This document shows positions 19,554 to 29,459 of a stretch of 64,000 bases of DNA, one piece after another. The stretch is taken from the NCBI GenBank assembly GCA_913041945.1, contig CAJWIT010000001.1, positions 1 to 64,000 on the forward strand. The letters run 5' to 3'. The notes under the pieces are model-generated. The model did not search any database. It saw nothing but the letters and a program-made list of their open reading frames with translations, and was not told the origin of the DNA. Each line of letters begins with the position of its first letter. Positions within the stretch are counted from its first letter, which is position 1. Origin of the DNA: an uncultured Fidelibacterota bacterium (GTDB taxonomy: Bacteria; Fidelibacterota; Marinisomatia; Marinisomatales; UBA8229). The translations under genes were made by a program, and so were the position numbers.

Positions 19554-21463
19554 TGATAAATATAATTAAATCACATTCTTGGTGGTTAATCCGCTTAGCA
19601 TGCAGTCCCTTTTTATTCTCAATACTAATAGCAGGACACCCCATTAATATTGATGGACAATTCCACGATTGGGACAATGTAGGAATAGCCTATTCCGATA
19701 TGGAAGGTGATGGCATGGGTGCAGATTTTGGTGATATAAAGATTACCTACGATATGGAATTTCTGTTCATCTATTTCAATTTTCATAATGGCGAATATCT
19801 CATGCAGGACTGGAACGCATTTCATCTTTACATTGATGCAGATAATAATGCATCCACCGGACTCGATTTTCATGGTATTGGCGCAGAACTGGATTGGACC
19901 TTTGGTCAGCGGGAGGGCGTATTTTATATTAATGGAGGCAGTGAAACTGTTTGGCAGAATGACTTAACATTGCGGATCGGCCCCACCATCACATCCACAG
20001 AATTTGAAGTAGCCATCGCCCGTGATTCTGATATTATGACCTTGAATGGATCCCAGATTTTATCGGAAGGAAAGATCGTGATCGCAGAGGCACCGTCAAA
20101 CTCAGACACTGTGCCAAATGAAGACGGCGGAATCTATTTTAGTATCGGGGAAGATACTGTACCATTGCCAGATCCAATTCCGTTAGAACGCAAACATGAA
20201 GATGATATTCGTATTGTAACCTATAATACTTGGAATGACGGATTTTTAGACGAGGAACGCCAGCCCCATTTTATGCGGATCATTCAGGCTTTAGATCCTG
20301 ACGTAATTGCGCTTCAAGAACATTCTGATTGGGATGAAATTAATGATATTATTCAATCATGGTTTCCAAATGAACCGTGGTATGCCAGTTGGACCCATCG
20401 GGATATGGTGGTTTTATCCAGATTTTTCATCATTGATGATGCCAGTTTGATCAGTTCAGAAAGAACCATGTGTGCGTTATTAGATACAGAAGAAGAATTG
20501 GGAAAAAATCTATTGATCGTCAATTCTCACTTATCTTGCTGTGCTAATAACGAAGATCGTCAACAACAGGCGGATGAATTCTCGTCTGTCTGGCGTGAAT
20601 GGATTTCCAATGGAAATGGGCCCTTTGATTTGGAAGATGAAACACCTTTTGTCCATGTAGGGGATTTCAATTTTGTTGGGTACCGCCAGCAGGTGGAAAC
20701 TATCCGCATTGGGGATATTGAAGATGAAAATGAATATGGCGTAGATTTCCTCCCAGACTGGGACTCCACAGCAATCGTGGATCTTTTTTCCCGTCATACT
20801 CACAAGCGCATGGGTTACACGTGGCGGAAGGATGGTAGCTCATTTAATCCAGGGAAACTGGATTACGTATTTTATTCCGATGCCACCATTGATACAGGCA
20901 GACATTTTACTCTCAATACCCTAGCTATGGAAGAGGCAACGTTAACGGAATATGGATTGGAATGGGACGACACCCAGGAGGCATCCGATCATCTACCAAG
21001 AGTGTTTGATATTACAGTAAATGATTTAGACATTGGAGTTGATTTCAATGCAGGCTGGAACCTGGTTGGTTTACCGCTTGAGGTTGATGATGCTTACTAT
21101 CAAATACTCTTTCCCGAAAGTGTAGAAGGGACTTTGTATTCCTTTGATGGTGGTTATGTGCAAGAAAATGAATTATTACATGGTTCTGGTTATTGGCTTC
21201 TCTTTGAAAATTCCGGGAATGTTACTATAACTGGCAATGGGTTAAATCAACTTATCATTGAATTAAACCAAGGATGGAATCTCATATCAGGGATTTCTAT
21301 TGAGCTTCCTTTAGAAAACATAGAAGATCCTGAAAACCTTATTATTCCGGGGACGGTTTATAGCTTTGAGAACGTGTATGTGCAGACAGACAGTTTTCAA
21401 CCCGGAAATGGATACTGGCTCAGGTCATCAGGAACGGGTGCCATTATACTAAATCAAAATTGA
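19553..21463 (+). CDS. Secreted endonuclease/exonuclease/phosphatase family protein with C-terminal repeat domains
   Basis: N-terminal signal; EEP-family features (RIVTYNTWNDG, DVIALQEHSDW, HVGDFNFVG, KLDYVFYS, ASDHLPRVFDI); duplicated GWNLVGLPLE / GWNLISGISIE modules. Confidence 0.8.
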   Translation: MINIIKSHSWWLIRLACSPFLFSILIAGHPINIDGQFHDWDNVGIAYSDMEGDGMGADFGDIKITYDMEFLFIYFNFHNGEYLMQDWNAFHLYIDADNNASTGLDFHGIGAELDWTFGQREGVFYINGGSETVWQNDLTLRIGPTITSTEFEVAIARDSDIMTLNGSQILSEGKIVIAEAPSNSDTVPNEDGGIYFSIGEDTVPLPDPIPLERKHEDDIRIVTYNTWNDGFLDEERQPHFMRIIQALDPDVIALQEHSDWDEINDIIQSWFPNEPWYASWTHRDMVVLSRFFIIDDASLISSERTMCALLDTEEELGKNLLIVNSHLSCCANNEDRQQQADEFSSVWREWISNGNGPFDLEDETPFVHVGDFNFVGYRQQVETIRIGDIEDENEYGVDFLPDWDSTAIVDLFSRHTHKRMGYTWRKDGSSFNPGKLDYVFYSDATIDTGRHFTLNTLAMEEATLTEYGLEWDDTQEASDHLPRVFDITVNDLDIGVDFNAGWNLVGLPLEVDDAYYQILFPESVEGTLYSFDGGYVQENELLHGSGYWLLFENSGNVTITGNGLNQLIIELNQGWNLISGISIELPLENIEDPENLIIPGTVYSFENVYVQTDSFQPGNGYWLRSSGTGAIILNQN

Positions 21464-21476
21464 AAAGGACGAAAAC

Positions 21477-23483
21477 TTACTGGGCTATTTCCAATAACTG
21501 GTCTGGCGTGATAACGTCTCCATATTCCGCTTGAAGTCTATTGAGTTTATCAATTTGTGCTTGGAGTTCAGTAAAGTATAAATCCGGAATTTTCTGAGAG
21601 CTTTTAATTTTACCATATTCTTCCATCTGATACTTTAGCCTAGAAATAATATTTCCAAGGTAAAGAGAAAACTGTTTATCATAAAGACTTTTCGTGTAGT
21701 TCTTATCAATCAATTCATTAAATAAGTCTTTTAATTTTTCATAGGTTGGAATTTCCCCAATTGGAGTATCTACTGCTTCAGCCTCACCGTGTTTAAATCT
21801 TTCTAACCAGGCAAGCCACACTTTTACATCCTGCTTTTCTCCAAGTAACTTATCAGATTCCCCACCCCTTGCTTTATCTGTTAAGAAGTAGTTAAGCCCG
21901 GCCATAAGCGGTTTTTCTTTCAATTTTTCATTATTGAATACTCCAAACTGAGATTGCATATATGCACCAAGTTCACTTGGAACAAATGGTGCATTTGCCC
22001 ATGGAGCTCGTTTAAGAGAACCGTCAGCGCCAACTTCAGTTGCAGTTGTAGCTGAAACAATGTTCGCTCCAATTAATACGCCTTCATTTGCTGAATTCGC
22101 AATCCATACTGGAGGCATTGTGTCTGGATCTCTACCACTATACGTAATGATTTTTGCTTCAACTCCAGTCGAAGCTTCAGCTTTTGCCTTCGCAAAGTTA
22201 GCAATATCTGCAGAATTTAAAGTGACCCGTGCATTCCCATGTGATATTGGTGTGTCTGGCAACATCGTTTTTGTCCAATTCCCCTGAAAATTTATTCCCT
22301 CCTCCGGGATAGGCCTGCCATCATTAGTCCATCTTGCTTCACCTTTTGGAGTGATTAAAACATTAGAGAAGATAACTTCTTTGCCTAGTGTCTTTAGTAG
22401 GTTAATGATGTTAGGATCACTTTCTGCAGTCATATCTTTCACGATTCCAAAGATGCCGCATTCTGGGTTTATAACTGCTAGCATATTATCTACAAGTAAG
22501 AACTGGGCAAGGTCATCACCGATGAACTGATCTCCTGCCATTGCAGTGGTTGTTTTTCCACAACCACTTGGGGCAGCACCCACAATCCATGTCAGGCGAT
22601 TAGTGTCTTTTGGTCCTTTAACACCAGTAATAAACATATGTTCAGACAAAGTGTCAAACTCACCTTCTTCAATTGCACGTTTAACCGCTCTGTTAACAGC
22701 CAATCTATGGTGACCTTTTTTCATAAGAAGTGCGTTGCCGGCATAGGATACTTCAAATGCAATTGTCGTTTCTTTTTTCAGATCCATGAAAATACGTCCC
22801 TTTTCAGTATCAAGGGTTCCGGTACTATGAAGATTTGTGAAATAAGTGTCTGTTAGATCCATTTGTTCAAAGAAACCTTCAAAATCATTTCTGTAAAGAA
22901 TCCCTGCGCTGTGTGCTACATATGCAGAGTCAGTCATTTGTACAACAGGGAATGAGAGAGGGAATCCTTTGGGGCCTCTCGTATATAATGATATATACAT
23001 GGTCCTGCCGTTCATAATATTTGTCATACCGTTCCTAATTTCCTTAACAGCATCTTCTCTATCCATACCCTTTGCTAAAGCACTGAGGTTGCTTCCTTCG
23101 TCTTTAATGTAGTATGTATTAGCAACTATTCTCCCCTGTTCTTTCACTGGATCCATGTGGTAGGTGTGGCCCTCTTGAGTCATTGCTGTTTCTTCTCCAC
23201 TGTCAATAGCTGCTTGTCTAATTGCGGCTTTATCCGTTGCACCCATATCTATGAAGATTTTTTCAGGTCCAGTTAGCTCAATAGCTTCGGCGATTCGATC
23301 TAACAGCTTCGCGCTTGGTATCCGGACTAGCTTGCCTAAATTAAAATCATCCATCTTGCTTGCAATAAATGCGATTTGCTGTAAAATGCTCTCTTCGGTG
23401 GTATCTGCTTTTAGCGAAAGGCCTAAAATTCCAAGCCTTGTATTAAGAACGTTAACGAGGTCTGTTGTATCAGTAGAGATCAC
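21477..23483 (-). CDS. GTP-dependent phosphoenolpyruvate carboxykinase homolog (divergent)
   Basis: GRTMYISLYTRGPKGFPLSFPVVQMTDSAYV and GAAPSGCGKTTTAM correspond to GTP-PEPCK motifs. Confidence 0.75.
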   Translation of the reverse strand: MISTDTTDLVNVLNTRLGILGLSLKADTTEESILQQIAFIASKMDDFNLGKLVRIPSAKLLDRIAEAIELTGPEKIFIDMGATDKAAIRQAAIDSGEETAMTQEGHTYHMDPVKEQGRIVANTYYIKDEGSNLSALAKGMDREDAVKEIRNGMTNIMNGRTMYISLYTRGPKGFPLSFPVVQMTDSAYVAHSAGILYRNDFEGFFEQMDLTDTYFTNLHSTGTLDTEKGRIFMDLKKETTIAFEVSYAGNALLMKKGHHRLAVNRAVKRAIEEGEFDTLSEHMFITGVKGPKDTNRLTWIVGAAPSGCGKTTTAMAGDQFIGDDLAQFLLVDNMLAVINPECGIFGIVKDMTAESDPNIINLLKTLGKEVIFSNVLITPKGEARWTNDGRPIPEEGINFQGNWTKTMLPDTPISHGNARVTLNSADIANFAKAKAEASTGVEAKIITYSGRDPDTMPPVWIANSANEGVLIGANIVSATTATEVGADGSLKRAPWANAPFVPSELGAYMQSQFGVFNNEKLKEKPLMAGLNYFLTDKARGGESDKLLGEKQDVKVWLAWLERFKHGEAEAVDTPIGEIPTYEKLKDLFNELIDKNYTKSLYDKQFSLYLGNIISRLKYQMEEYGKIKSSQKIPDLYFTELQAQIDKLNRLQAEYGDVITPDQLLEIAQ

Positions 23484-23726
23484 GTTTGTTTTTGATGTCA
23501 GTTTATATTTATGAGTGAAATGTCGTTGCTGTTAACTTCTTAATATACATGAAATGCTTATTTCAGTTTAAATATTTAATGTTTGATTGAAAAATAGGGC
23601 GGTTTCTTCGTGCTCCACAAATAAGAATTGGTAAACTATTTTATTAACAATGCTAATAGCATTATGATCTAACCTATAGGTTGAATAATCTTCCCATTCA
23701 TACTGGAGAAAAAAACTCCTCCGTGA

Positions 23727-24674
23727 TCAGTGGTTAATTTGGTCTTCAATGACTATCCTTCCGCTTGTAATTGGATGATCCAGTCCTTCAATGAGCAATC
23801 CCAAATTATCACCAATGCCGGTGACTTTCCCTTTGGCTATTTCTTCACTCTGTTCTATTGAAGTGTCCGTAAATACTCTCACCTTTTTCCCAATTACATA
23901 GGAACGATCCTGATAAATATTTAGAAGGTTTGAATGTTTGTTTTTTAATAACTGCTGATAGTTATCATCCAAAATAGGGACCAGCCGATCCAGTATAATC
24001 TTTTCTGAACAGTAGTTTTTCTCCGCTACAAAATCAAATAAAGAAGCCGCTACCTGATTGAGTCTGCTGGGAGGTATCTGGGGGGTCGTTTCTACATTTA
24101 GTCCGATTCCAAGCACAGCTCCTGTGATAATATCTCCCATTGTGTGTGTATGAGCCAGAACACCACATACTTTTTTTGAATCAATAATAATATCATTAAC
24201 CCATTTAATCGATGCTCTTCCAGTCAATTCTTTTATGGAATCAATTGTCTGGATTACTGATACCGCCGATAAAATGATGAACCCGCCTGCAAAATATTCT
24301 ATCTCCTGGTTTGGTGAAAGATAAGCAGATAGGTGGATATTTCCGGGTAAGGTCTCCCATGGTCGATTTTTAAAACCATGAAAATATTTTCCTGATCCAG
24401 CAAGGCAGAGTATTCCACCTGGAAGCTCTGGTTCAGACTGAGAAATTTTAATCAGGGTATCATACTGCGAGGTGAGAGCAAATTCTAAAATAAAAAAATG
24501 TTTCCAGTTGCCTTGCCTATTGATTTCACCCATGAAAAATGTATTATTTTTTATCAATTTTTCTGCCAGGGATTTGATATTTTTATTCAATGATTTCTGC
24601 CCGATATTTCTCCAATTAGGCTTTTGATCTAAGATACCTTCAGCATAATCTGTATTATCTGTGTAGACTAACAT
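23727..24674 (-). CDS. birA: Biotin--[acetyl-CoA-carboxylase] ligase
   Basis: MGEINRQGNWKHFF, IKWVNDIIIDSKKVCGVLAHTHTMGD, GIGLNVE. Confidence 0.85.
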   Translation of the reverse strand: MLVYTDNTDYAEGILDQKPNWRNIGQKSLNKNIKSLAEKLIKNNTFFMGEINRQGNWKHFFILEFALTSQYDTLIKISQSEPELPGGILCLAGSGKYFHGFKNRPWETLPGNIHLSAYLSPNQEIEYFAGGFIILSAVSVIQTIDSIKELTGRASIKWVNDIIIDSKKVCGVLAHTHTMGDIITGAVLGIGLNVETTPQIPPSRLNQVAASLFDFVAEKNYCSEKIILDRLVPILDDNYQQLLKNKHSNLLNIYQDRSYVIGKKVRVFTDTSIEQSEEIAKGKVTGIGDNLGLLIEGLDHPITSGRIVIEDQINH

Positions 24675-24801
24675 ATTCTGTGTTAAGGATTTTTTTTAAA
24701 CAGTTACAGTATTCAAATTAAATCTTTCGGCCGAAGCAAAGGGGGAGGTTAATTAAATACGAAGAAAATAAGCCGGGCCCATAGCCCGAAGAGCATGGGT
24801 T

Positions 24802-25719
24802 TTAACCCTTGCCTGCCAATGTTGCCATTATGGAATTCTGTATATGGAGGCGGTTTTCTGCCTGACTAAAGACAATAGAAGTATCTGATTCAATGACCTC
24901 GTCCGTTACTTCCCGCCCTCTCTCAGCGGGAAGACAGTGCATAAACAAAGTTTCTTTTCCTGCTGACTCCATCAGTTTTTCATTCACCTGAAAATCTTTG
25001 AACAGCTTTTCTCTTTCCTCCACCTCTTCTTTCTGACCCATTGAGGCCCACACATCGGTATAAACCACATCTGCATTTTGCACTGCCGTATGAGGGTCAT
25101 GACTAATCTCAATTTCGGAACATCCGCCTTTTCTTGCTAATTCAACTGTCTGTTCCTCCGGCGTATAGTCTTCCGGGCAAATACAGACAAACTTTATGGA
25201 TATTTTTGAAGCAAGGTTCAGCCAGGAATGAACAATATTATTCCCGTCACCTACATAACATATTTTTAAGTCATCGATCCTGTTTTTTGATTCCCATATG
25301 GAAAAAATATCTGCCATAATCTGGCAGGGATGATTGTAATCAGTCAGCCCATTGATTACCGGGATAGACGAATATTGTGCTAATTCTAAAATATGTTTAT
25401 GATCAAAAAGTCGTGCCATTATCATATCATTGTACCGGCTAAATAGACGGGAAATATCTTTGATTGCTTCCCGCTTTCCAATGCCTATATCATTGGGGCC
25501 TAAAAACAGTGCACTGCCGCCCATCCATTCAAATCCTGTTTCAAATGAGACGCGGGTCCGTGCAGAAGGCTTAGCAAATATCATAGCTAAAGAACAATTT
25601 TTGAATGGCGTATAGTCTTCACGATTTCGAAATTTTATTTTTAGTTCTTTTGCCAAATGAAGTATATCTAACAGCTCTTCCTTCGAATAATCTGATATAT
25701 GTAAAAAATGTTTTGCCAT
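24802..25719 (-). CDS. argF: Ornithine carbamoyltransferase
   Basis: KPSARTRVSFETGF, HPCQIMADIFSI, DVWASMGQKEE, FMHCLPAERGREV. Confidence 0.9.
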   Translation of the reverse strand: MAKHFLHISDYSKEELLDILHLAKELKIKFRNREDYTPFKNCSLAMIFAKPSARTRVSFETGFEWMGGSALFLGPNDIGIGKREAIKDISRLFSRYNDMIMARLFDHKHILELAQYSSIPVINGLTDYNHPCQIMADIFSIWESKNRIDDLKICYVGDGNNIVHSWLNLASKISIKFVCICPEDYTPEEQTVELARKGGCSEIEISHDPHTAVQNADVVYTDVWASMGQKEEVEEREKLFKDFQVNEKLMESAGKETLFMHCLPAERGREVTDEVIESDTSIVFSQAENRLHIQNSIMATLAGKG

Positions 25720-27059
25720 TACAAAATATACCGGCTTAAATCCTGGTCACTGGCAATACCTGCCAGTTTTTCTTCTACAACATTTTTTGTAATAACAATA
25801 TTCTGTTTTTTCCTTCCAGTCTGTTCATATAAATGGTCATCTAAAAGGGTAGTCATAATTGTATGGAGGCGGCGGGCTCCAATATTCTCAGTTTTATTAT
25901 TAACTTCTGTTGCAATCTGTGCAATAGCATTTATGGCAGTTTTTTCAAATTTCAAATCCACACTTTCCGCTGCAAGTAAGGCCTGATATTGTTTTATCAA
26001 TGCCGATTTTGGATGGGTGAGAATTTTTATAAAATCATTGGTGGATAGTTTGTTCATTTCCACCCTGATGGGGAATCGGCCCTGAAACTCAGGAATCATA
26101 TCTGATGGTGTAGAAATATGGAAGGCGCCGGCAGCAATAAATAAAATATGATCTGTTTTTACCATACCATATTTTGTGGGTACAGAACTCCCTTCAATGA
26201 TAGGTAGCAAATCCCTCTGAACTCCTTCCCGGCTTACGTCAGGACCAACACCTTTATTACTTCCTGCAATTTTATCTATCTCATCAAGGAATACAATTCC
26301 ATTGTTCTCAACAGATTCTTTTGCTAGACGAATAACTTCATCCTGATCAATCAAATTATGGGCCTCTGCATCAGTAAGAATTTTTCGGGCAGCTTTTATA
26401 CTCATCTTTCGCCTTTTTTTCTGACCAGGCATGATATTGGACAGCATATCTTTCAAATTGGTTCCAATTTCTTCCATCCCAAACGGGCCGAACACTTGCA
26501 TCTGAGTCGCAAAATCACTGGAAATATCTAATTCCACTACCTTGTCTTCAAAATCCCCCTTTTCCAGTTTTTTCTTTAATCGCTGACGATTCCTCTGGTA
26601 TCGTTGCTCCACCTCAGGTGATTTTTTTCTTTCGGTCTGCCTGTCCACCGGAAAAAGTATATCAAGGATTTTTTCCTGAGCCAATTTTTCAGCCTGCTGA
26701 ACGACTTCTATTTCTTTTTCTGACCGAACCATATTAACTGCAATATCTATAAGATCCCTTATAATCGACTCCACATCTCTTCCAACGTACCCAACTTCCG
26801 TAAATTTGCTTGCTTCCACTTTCATAAAAGGAGCATTTGCCAGATTTGCCAGGCGCCGAGCAATTTCTGTTTTACCAACACCAGTAGTCCCAATCAAAAT
26901 TATGTTATTTGGGACAATTTCATCTCGCATATATTCTGCAACCTGTTGTCGACGCCATCGGTTTCTCAAAGCAATCGCAACAGCTCTTTTGGCATCTTTC
27001 TGTCCAACAACAAATTGGTTTAATTCCCGGACGATTTGTTTCGGTGTCAGTTCATTCAT
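25719..27059 (-). CDS. hslU: ATP-dependent protease ATPase subunit HslU
   Basis: LNQFVVGQKDAKRAVAIALRNRWRR, GTTGVGKTEIARRLA, SREGVQRDLLPIIEG. Confidence 0.97.
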   Translation of the reverse strand: MNELTPKQIVRELNQFVVGQKDAKRAVAIALRNRWRRQQVAEYMRDEIVPNNIILIGTTGVGKTEIARRLANLANAPFMKVEASKFTEVGYVGRDVESIIRDLIDIAVNMVRSEKEIEVVQQAEKLAQEKILDILFPVDRQTERKKSPEVEQRYQRNRQRLKKKLEKGDFEDKVVELDISSDFATQMQVFGPFGMEEIGTNLKDMLSNIMPGQKKRRKMSIKAARKILTDAEAHNLIDQDEVIRLAKESVENNGIVFLDEIDKIAGSNKGVGPDVSREGVQRDLLPIIEGSSVPTKYGMVKTDHILFIAAGAFHISTPSDMIPEFQGRFPIRVEMNKLSTNDFIKILTHPKSALIKQYQALLAAESVDLKFEKTAINAIAQIATEVNNKTENIGARRLHTIMTTLLDDHLYEQTGRKKQNIVITKNVVEEKLAGIASDQDLSRYIL

Positions 27060-27601
27060 TTTATTTCCATAACCGTTATGGCATCATTGGTATAAATGCA
27101 AAGATCTGAAGCAATCTTGAGTGATTTGTTTACAATTTCCCCTGATTTCAATTTCGTGTTTTCAAGAAAGGCAGCGGCAGCTGAATGGGCAAAACCGCCA
27201 CCGGAACCAATAGCAATAATCGGTCCGTCTGGTTCTATAACGTTGCCATCTCCTGACACAATAAAACTGGATTTTTTATCCATGAGTGCCAAAAGTGCAT
27301 CTAAATGACGAAGATATTTGTCTGTGCGCCATTCTTTTGCTAACTCCACGACTGATCGTTTCAGATCACCGCCATATTCATCAAGCTTTTGCTCAAACTT
27401 TTCAAATAAAGTCAGCGCATCTGCTGCTGCGCCGGCAAAACCGCCCAGCAACTTGTTCGAATCCGTTTCAAACTTACGAACTTTCACCGCTTTTTGTTTG
27501 AGTGCCATATCTCCAAATGTAACCTGTCCGTCTCCTCCTAAAGCGATGGAAGTATTTCTTCGGACTCCCAAAATTGTGGTGGAACGAAATTGCTTTTCCA
27601 T
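27056..27601 (-). CDS. hslV: ATP-dependent protease subunit HslV
   Basis: STTILGVRRNTSIALGGDGQVTFG, GFAGAAADALTLFEKFE, IGSGGGFAHSAA. Confidence 0.97.
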   Translation of the reverse strand: MEKQFRSTTILGVRRNTSIALGGDGQVTFGDMALKQKAVKVRKFETDSNKLLGGFAGAAADALTLFEKFEQKLDEYGGDLKRSVVELAKEWRTDKYLRHLDALLALMDKKSSFIVSGDGNVIEPDGPIIAIGSGGGFAHSAAAAFLENTKLKSGEIVNKSLKIASDLCIYTNDAITVMEIK

Positions 27602-27607
27602 ACTATC

Positions 27608-28459
27608 TTAATCTCCCTTTTGAAGCAAATCAAAAAGCTTTGAATTGGAAGGAAGAACCAACGTGGTTTTCTCACCCAATATCTTTTTGTATGTTTCAAG
27701 AGTCCGGACAAATTCATAGAAATCGGGGTCAGCACTGAATGCCTTCGCATATATTTCCAGAGCCTCGGCCTCTCCCTCACCCCGCCGTTCTTCCGATTCC
27801 TTATAAGCATTTGCAAGAATAATTGTTTTATCTTTGTCTGTTGAGGCACGAATTTTCTGTGCTTCTTCTTCTCCTTCAGATCGGAATTTATTTGCTTGCC
27901 TGTTTCGTTCCGCCTTCATCCGGGCATATATGGATTCTTCATTTTCCCTTGGAAGATCTACTCTCTTGATGCGCACATCAATTAATTCGATTCCGTAGGG
28001 ACGGGTTGCCTTTTGACTTTTTTCAGTCACCTTTTCCATGATCAATTCCCTGTTTTCTGAAATGATTTCAACCATATCATGGGTTCCTAATTCCTGCCGA
28101 AGCTGAGAATAAACTATGTCATCTAACCGTGTCATTGCAGTAGGAATTGCCTGTACTGTTTGGAGAAACAACAGAGGATCAGCAATACGCCAACGTACAT
28201 AATTATCCACTATCAGGGTTTTTTTATCTTTGCTCAGAACTTCCTCAGGCGGGACATCATATTCCAACAGTCGTTTGTCAAAAACAACTTTGTTCTGAAA
28301 GGGCACCGGCAGTTTGAAGTTCAAACCGGGTTCCTGAATGGTTCTGACCGGTTTCCCAAACTGAAGAATGACCACCTGTTCGGTCATATCTACGGTAAAG
28401 ACGGTGGTCCATATACCAACCACTATAATAATAATAAATCCAATAAGTACTTTTTTCAT
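27608..28459 (-). CDS. hflC: Protease modulator HflC
   Basis: SPFH/band 7 protein in tandem with hflK; VVILQFGKPVRTI, DVRIKRVDLP. Confidence 0.93.
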   Translation of the reverse strand: MKKVLIGFIIIIVVGIWTTVFTVDMTEQVVILQFGKPVRTIQEPGLNFKLPVPFQNKVVFDKRLLEYDVPPEEVLSKDKKTLIVDNYVRWRIADPLLFLQTVQAIPTAMTRLDDIVYSQLRQELGTHDMVEIISENRELIMEKVTEKSQKATRPYGIELIDVRIKRVDLPRENEESIYARMKAERNRQANKFRSEGEEEAQKIRASTDKDKTIILANAYKESEERRGEGEAEALEIYAKAFSADPDFYEFVRTLETYKKILGEKTTLVLPSNSKLFDLLQKGD

Positions 28460-29436
28460 TATTTTATGCTTCCTTTCTCTGTACTGCCAAGATTGAGAAG
28501 ATTGAGAAGATTCCCATCTTTTCCATCAGGAATAATATATTTTTGTACATTTGGTAATATATTTTCCATTGCCTCCAGGTACAATCGCGTTCTGGTGACA
28601 GCCTTTGATTTTCGGTATTCCTTCAAGACAGCCCTAAATTTTGCCACATCTCCTTCAGCGCGCTTCACCCGAGCTTCCATAAACCCTTCAGCTTCTCGGA
28701 TCATGGCTTGAGCCTCACCCCGGGCTTTCGGGATAACATCATTCCGATACCCTTCCGCCTGATTAATCATTCGGTTTTTGTCTTCCTTGGCGGACGCAAC
28801 ATCTTTGAACGCTGCGATAACCGGTTTCGGTGGAGAAACATCCTGAAGCTGGGCAGCAACAACAAGAATTCCTGTGTCGTATTTATCCAGAATAGACTGA
28901 AGCAGTGCCTTTGTTTCTTCCTGAATCACGAATTTACCTGCTGTAAGCACTACATCAATGCCATGACGCCCCACCACCGTTCTCAATGAAGCTTCTGCTG
29001 CTTCTTTAACTGTCAATTGAGGTCGGACAAAGTTGAAAAGAAAAGCTTCTGGATCCTTTATCTTATACTGAACAATCAACTCTGCATCCACAATATTCTC
29101 ATCTCCGGTAAGCATATTACTTTCTTTTTCAATTGTTCGAAATTGGCCATTTCCAAGGCTTCGGAATCCTATTTCAATCCTTTTCACCTCGGTAACTTTA
29201 GGTGTATTCCGTACTTCTATTGGATAGGGGAGATGGTATGACAGCCCTGGCTGAGCAACCCTGCTGACCTTTCCAAAAGTCCTTATGACCCCTACTTCAT
29301 CGGGTCCGACACTGTACACCCCCGTCAGCAACCATAGCACCAGTATGGTTCCTACAACGGGGAGAGCTCCCAGTTTAATTAACTTATCAGATATCCGGAT
29401 TTCCTGATCCCCAATAATGATTCTTTTTGCTGTCAT
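28459..29436 (-). CDS. hflK: Protease modulator HflK
   Basis: SPFH protein; VGPDEVGVIRTFGKVSRVAQPGLSYHLPYPIE, QLQDVSPPKPVIAAFKDVASAKEDKNRMINQAEGY. Confidence 0.93.
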   Translation of the reverse strand: MTAKRIIIGDQEIRISDKLIKLGALPVVGTILVLWLLTGVYSVGPDEVGVIRTFGKVSRVAQPGLSYHLPYPIEVRNTPKVTEVKRIEIGFRSLGNGQFRTIEKESNMLTGDENIVDAELIVQYKIKDPEAFLFNFVRPQLTVKEAAEASLRTVVGRHGIDVVLTAGKFVIQEETKALLQSILDKYDTGILVVAAQLQDVSPPKPVIAAFKDVASAKEDKNRMINQAEGYRNDVIPKARGEAQAMIREAEGFMEARVKRAEGDVAKFRAVLKEYRKSKAVTRTRLYLEAMENILPNVQKYIIPDGKDGNLLNLLNLGSTEKGSIK

Positions 29437-29459
29437 TAGTGTATCCTCCTAATCATTCA

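Noticed and set aside
23671-23682. Perfect 12-nt palindrome AACCTATAGGTT in the PEPCK/birA intergenic region
   Set aside because: A single short palindrome in AT-rich DNA; no second copy or known operator recognised.
24769-24800. Small hairpins (CGGGC-CCATA-GCCCG, GGGTTTTAACCC) downstream of argF
   Set aside because: May be a weak terminator, but no clear U-tract; not strong enough to call.
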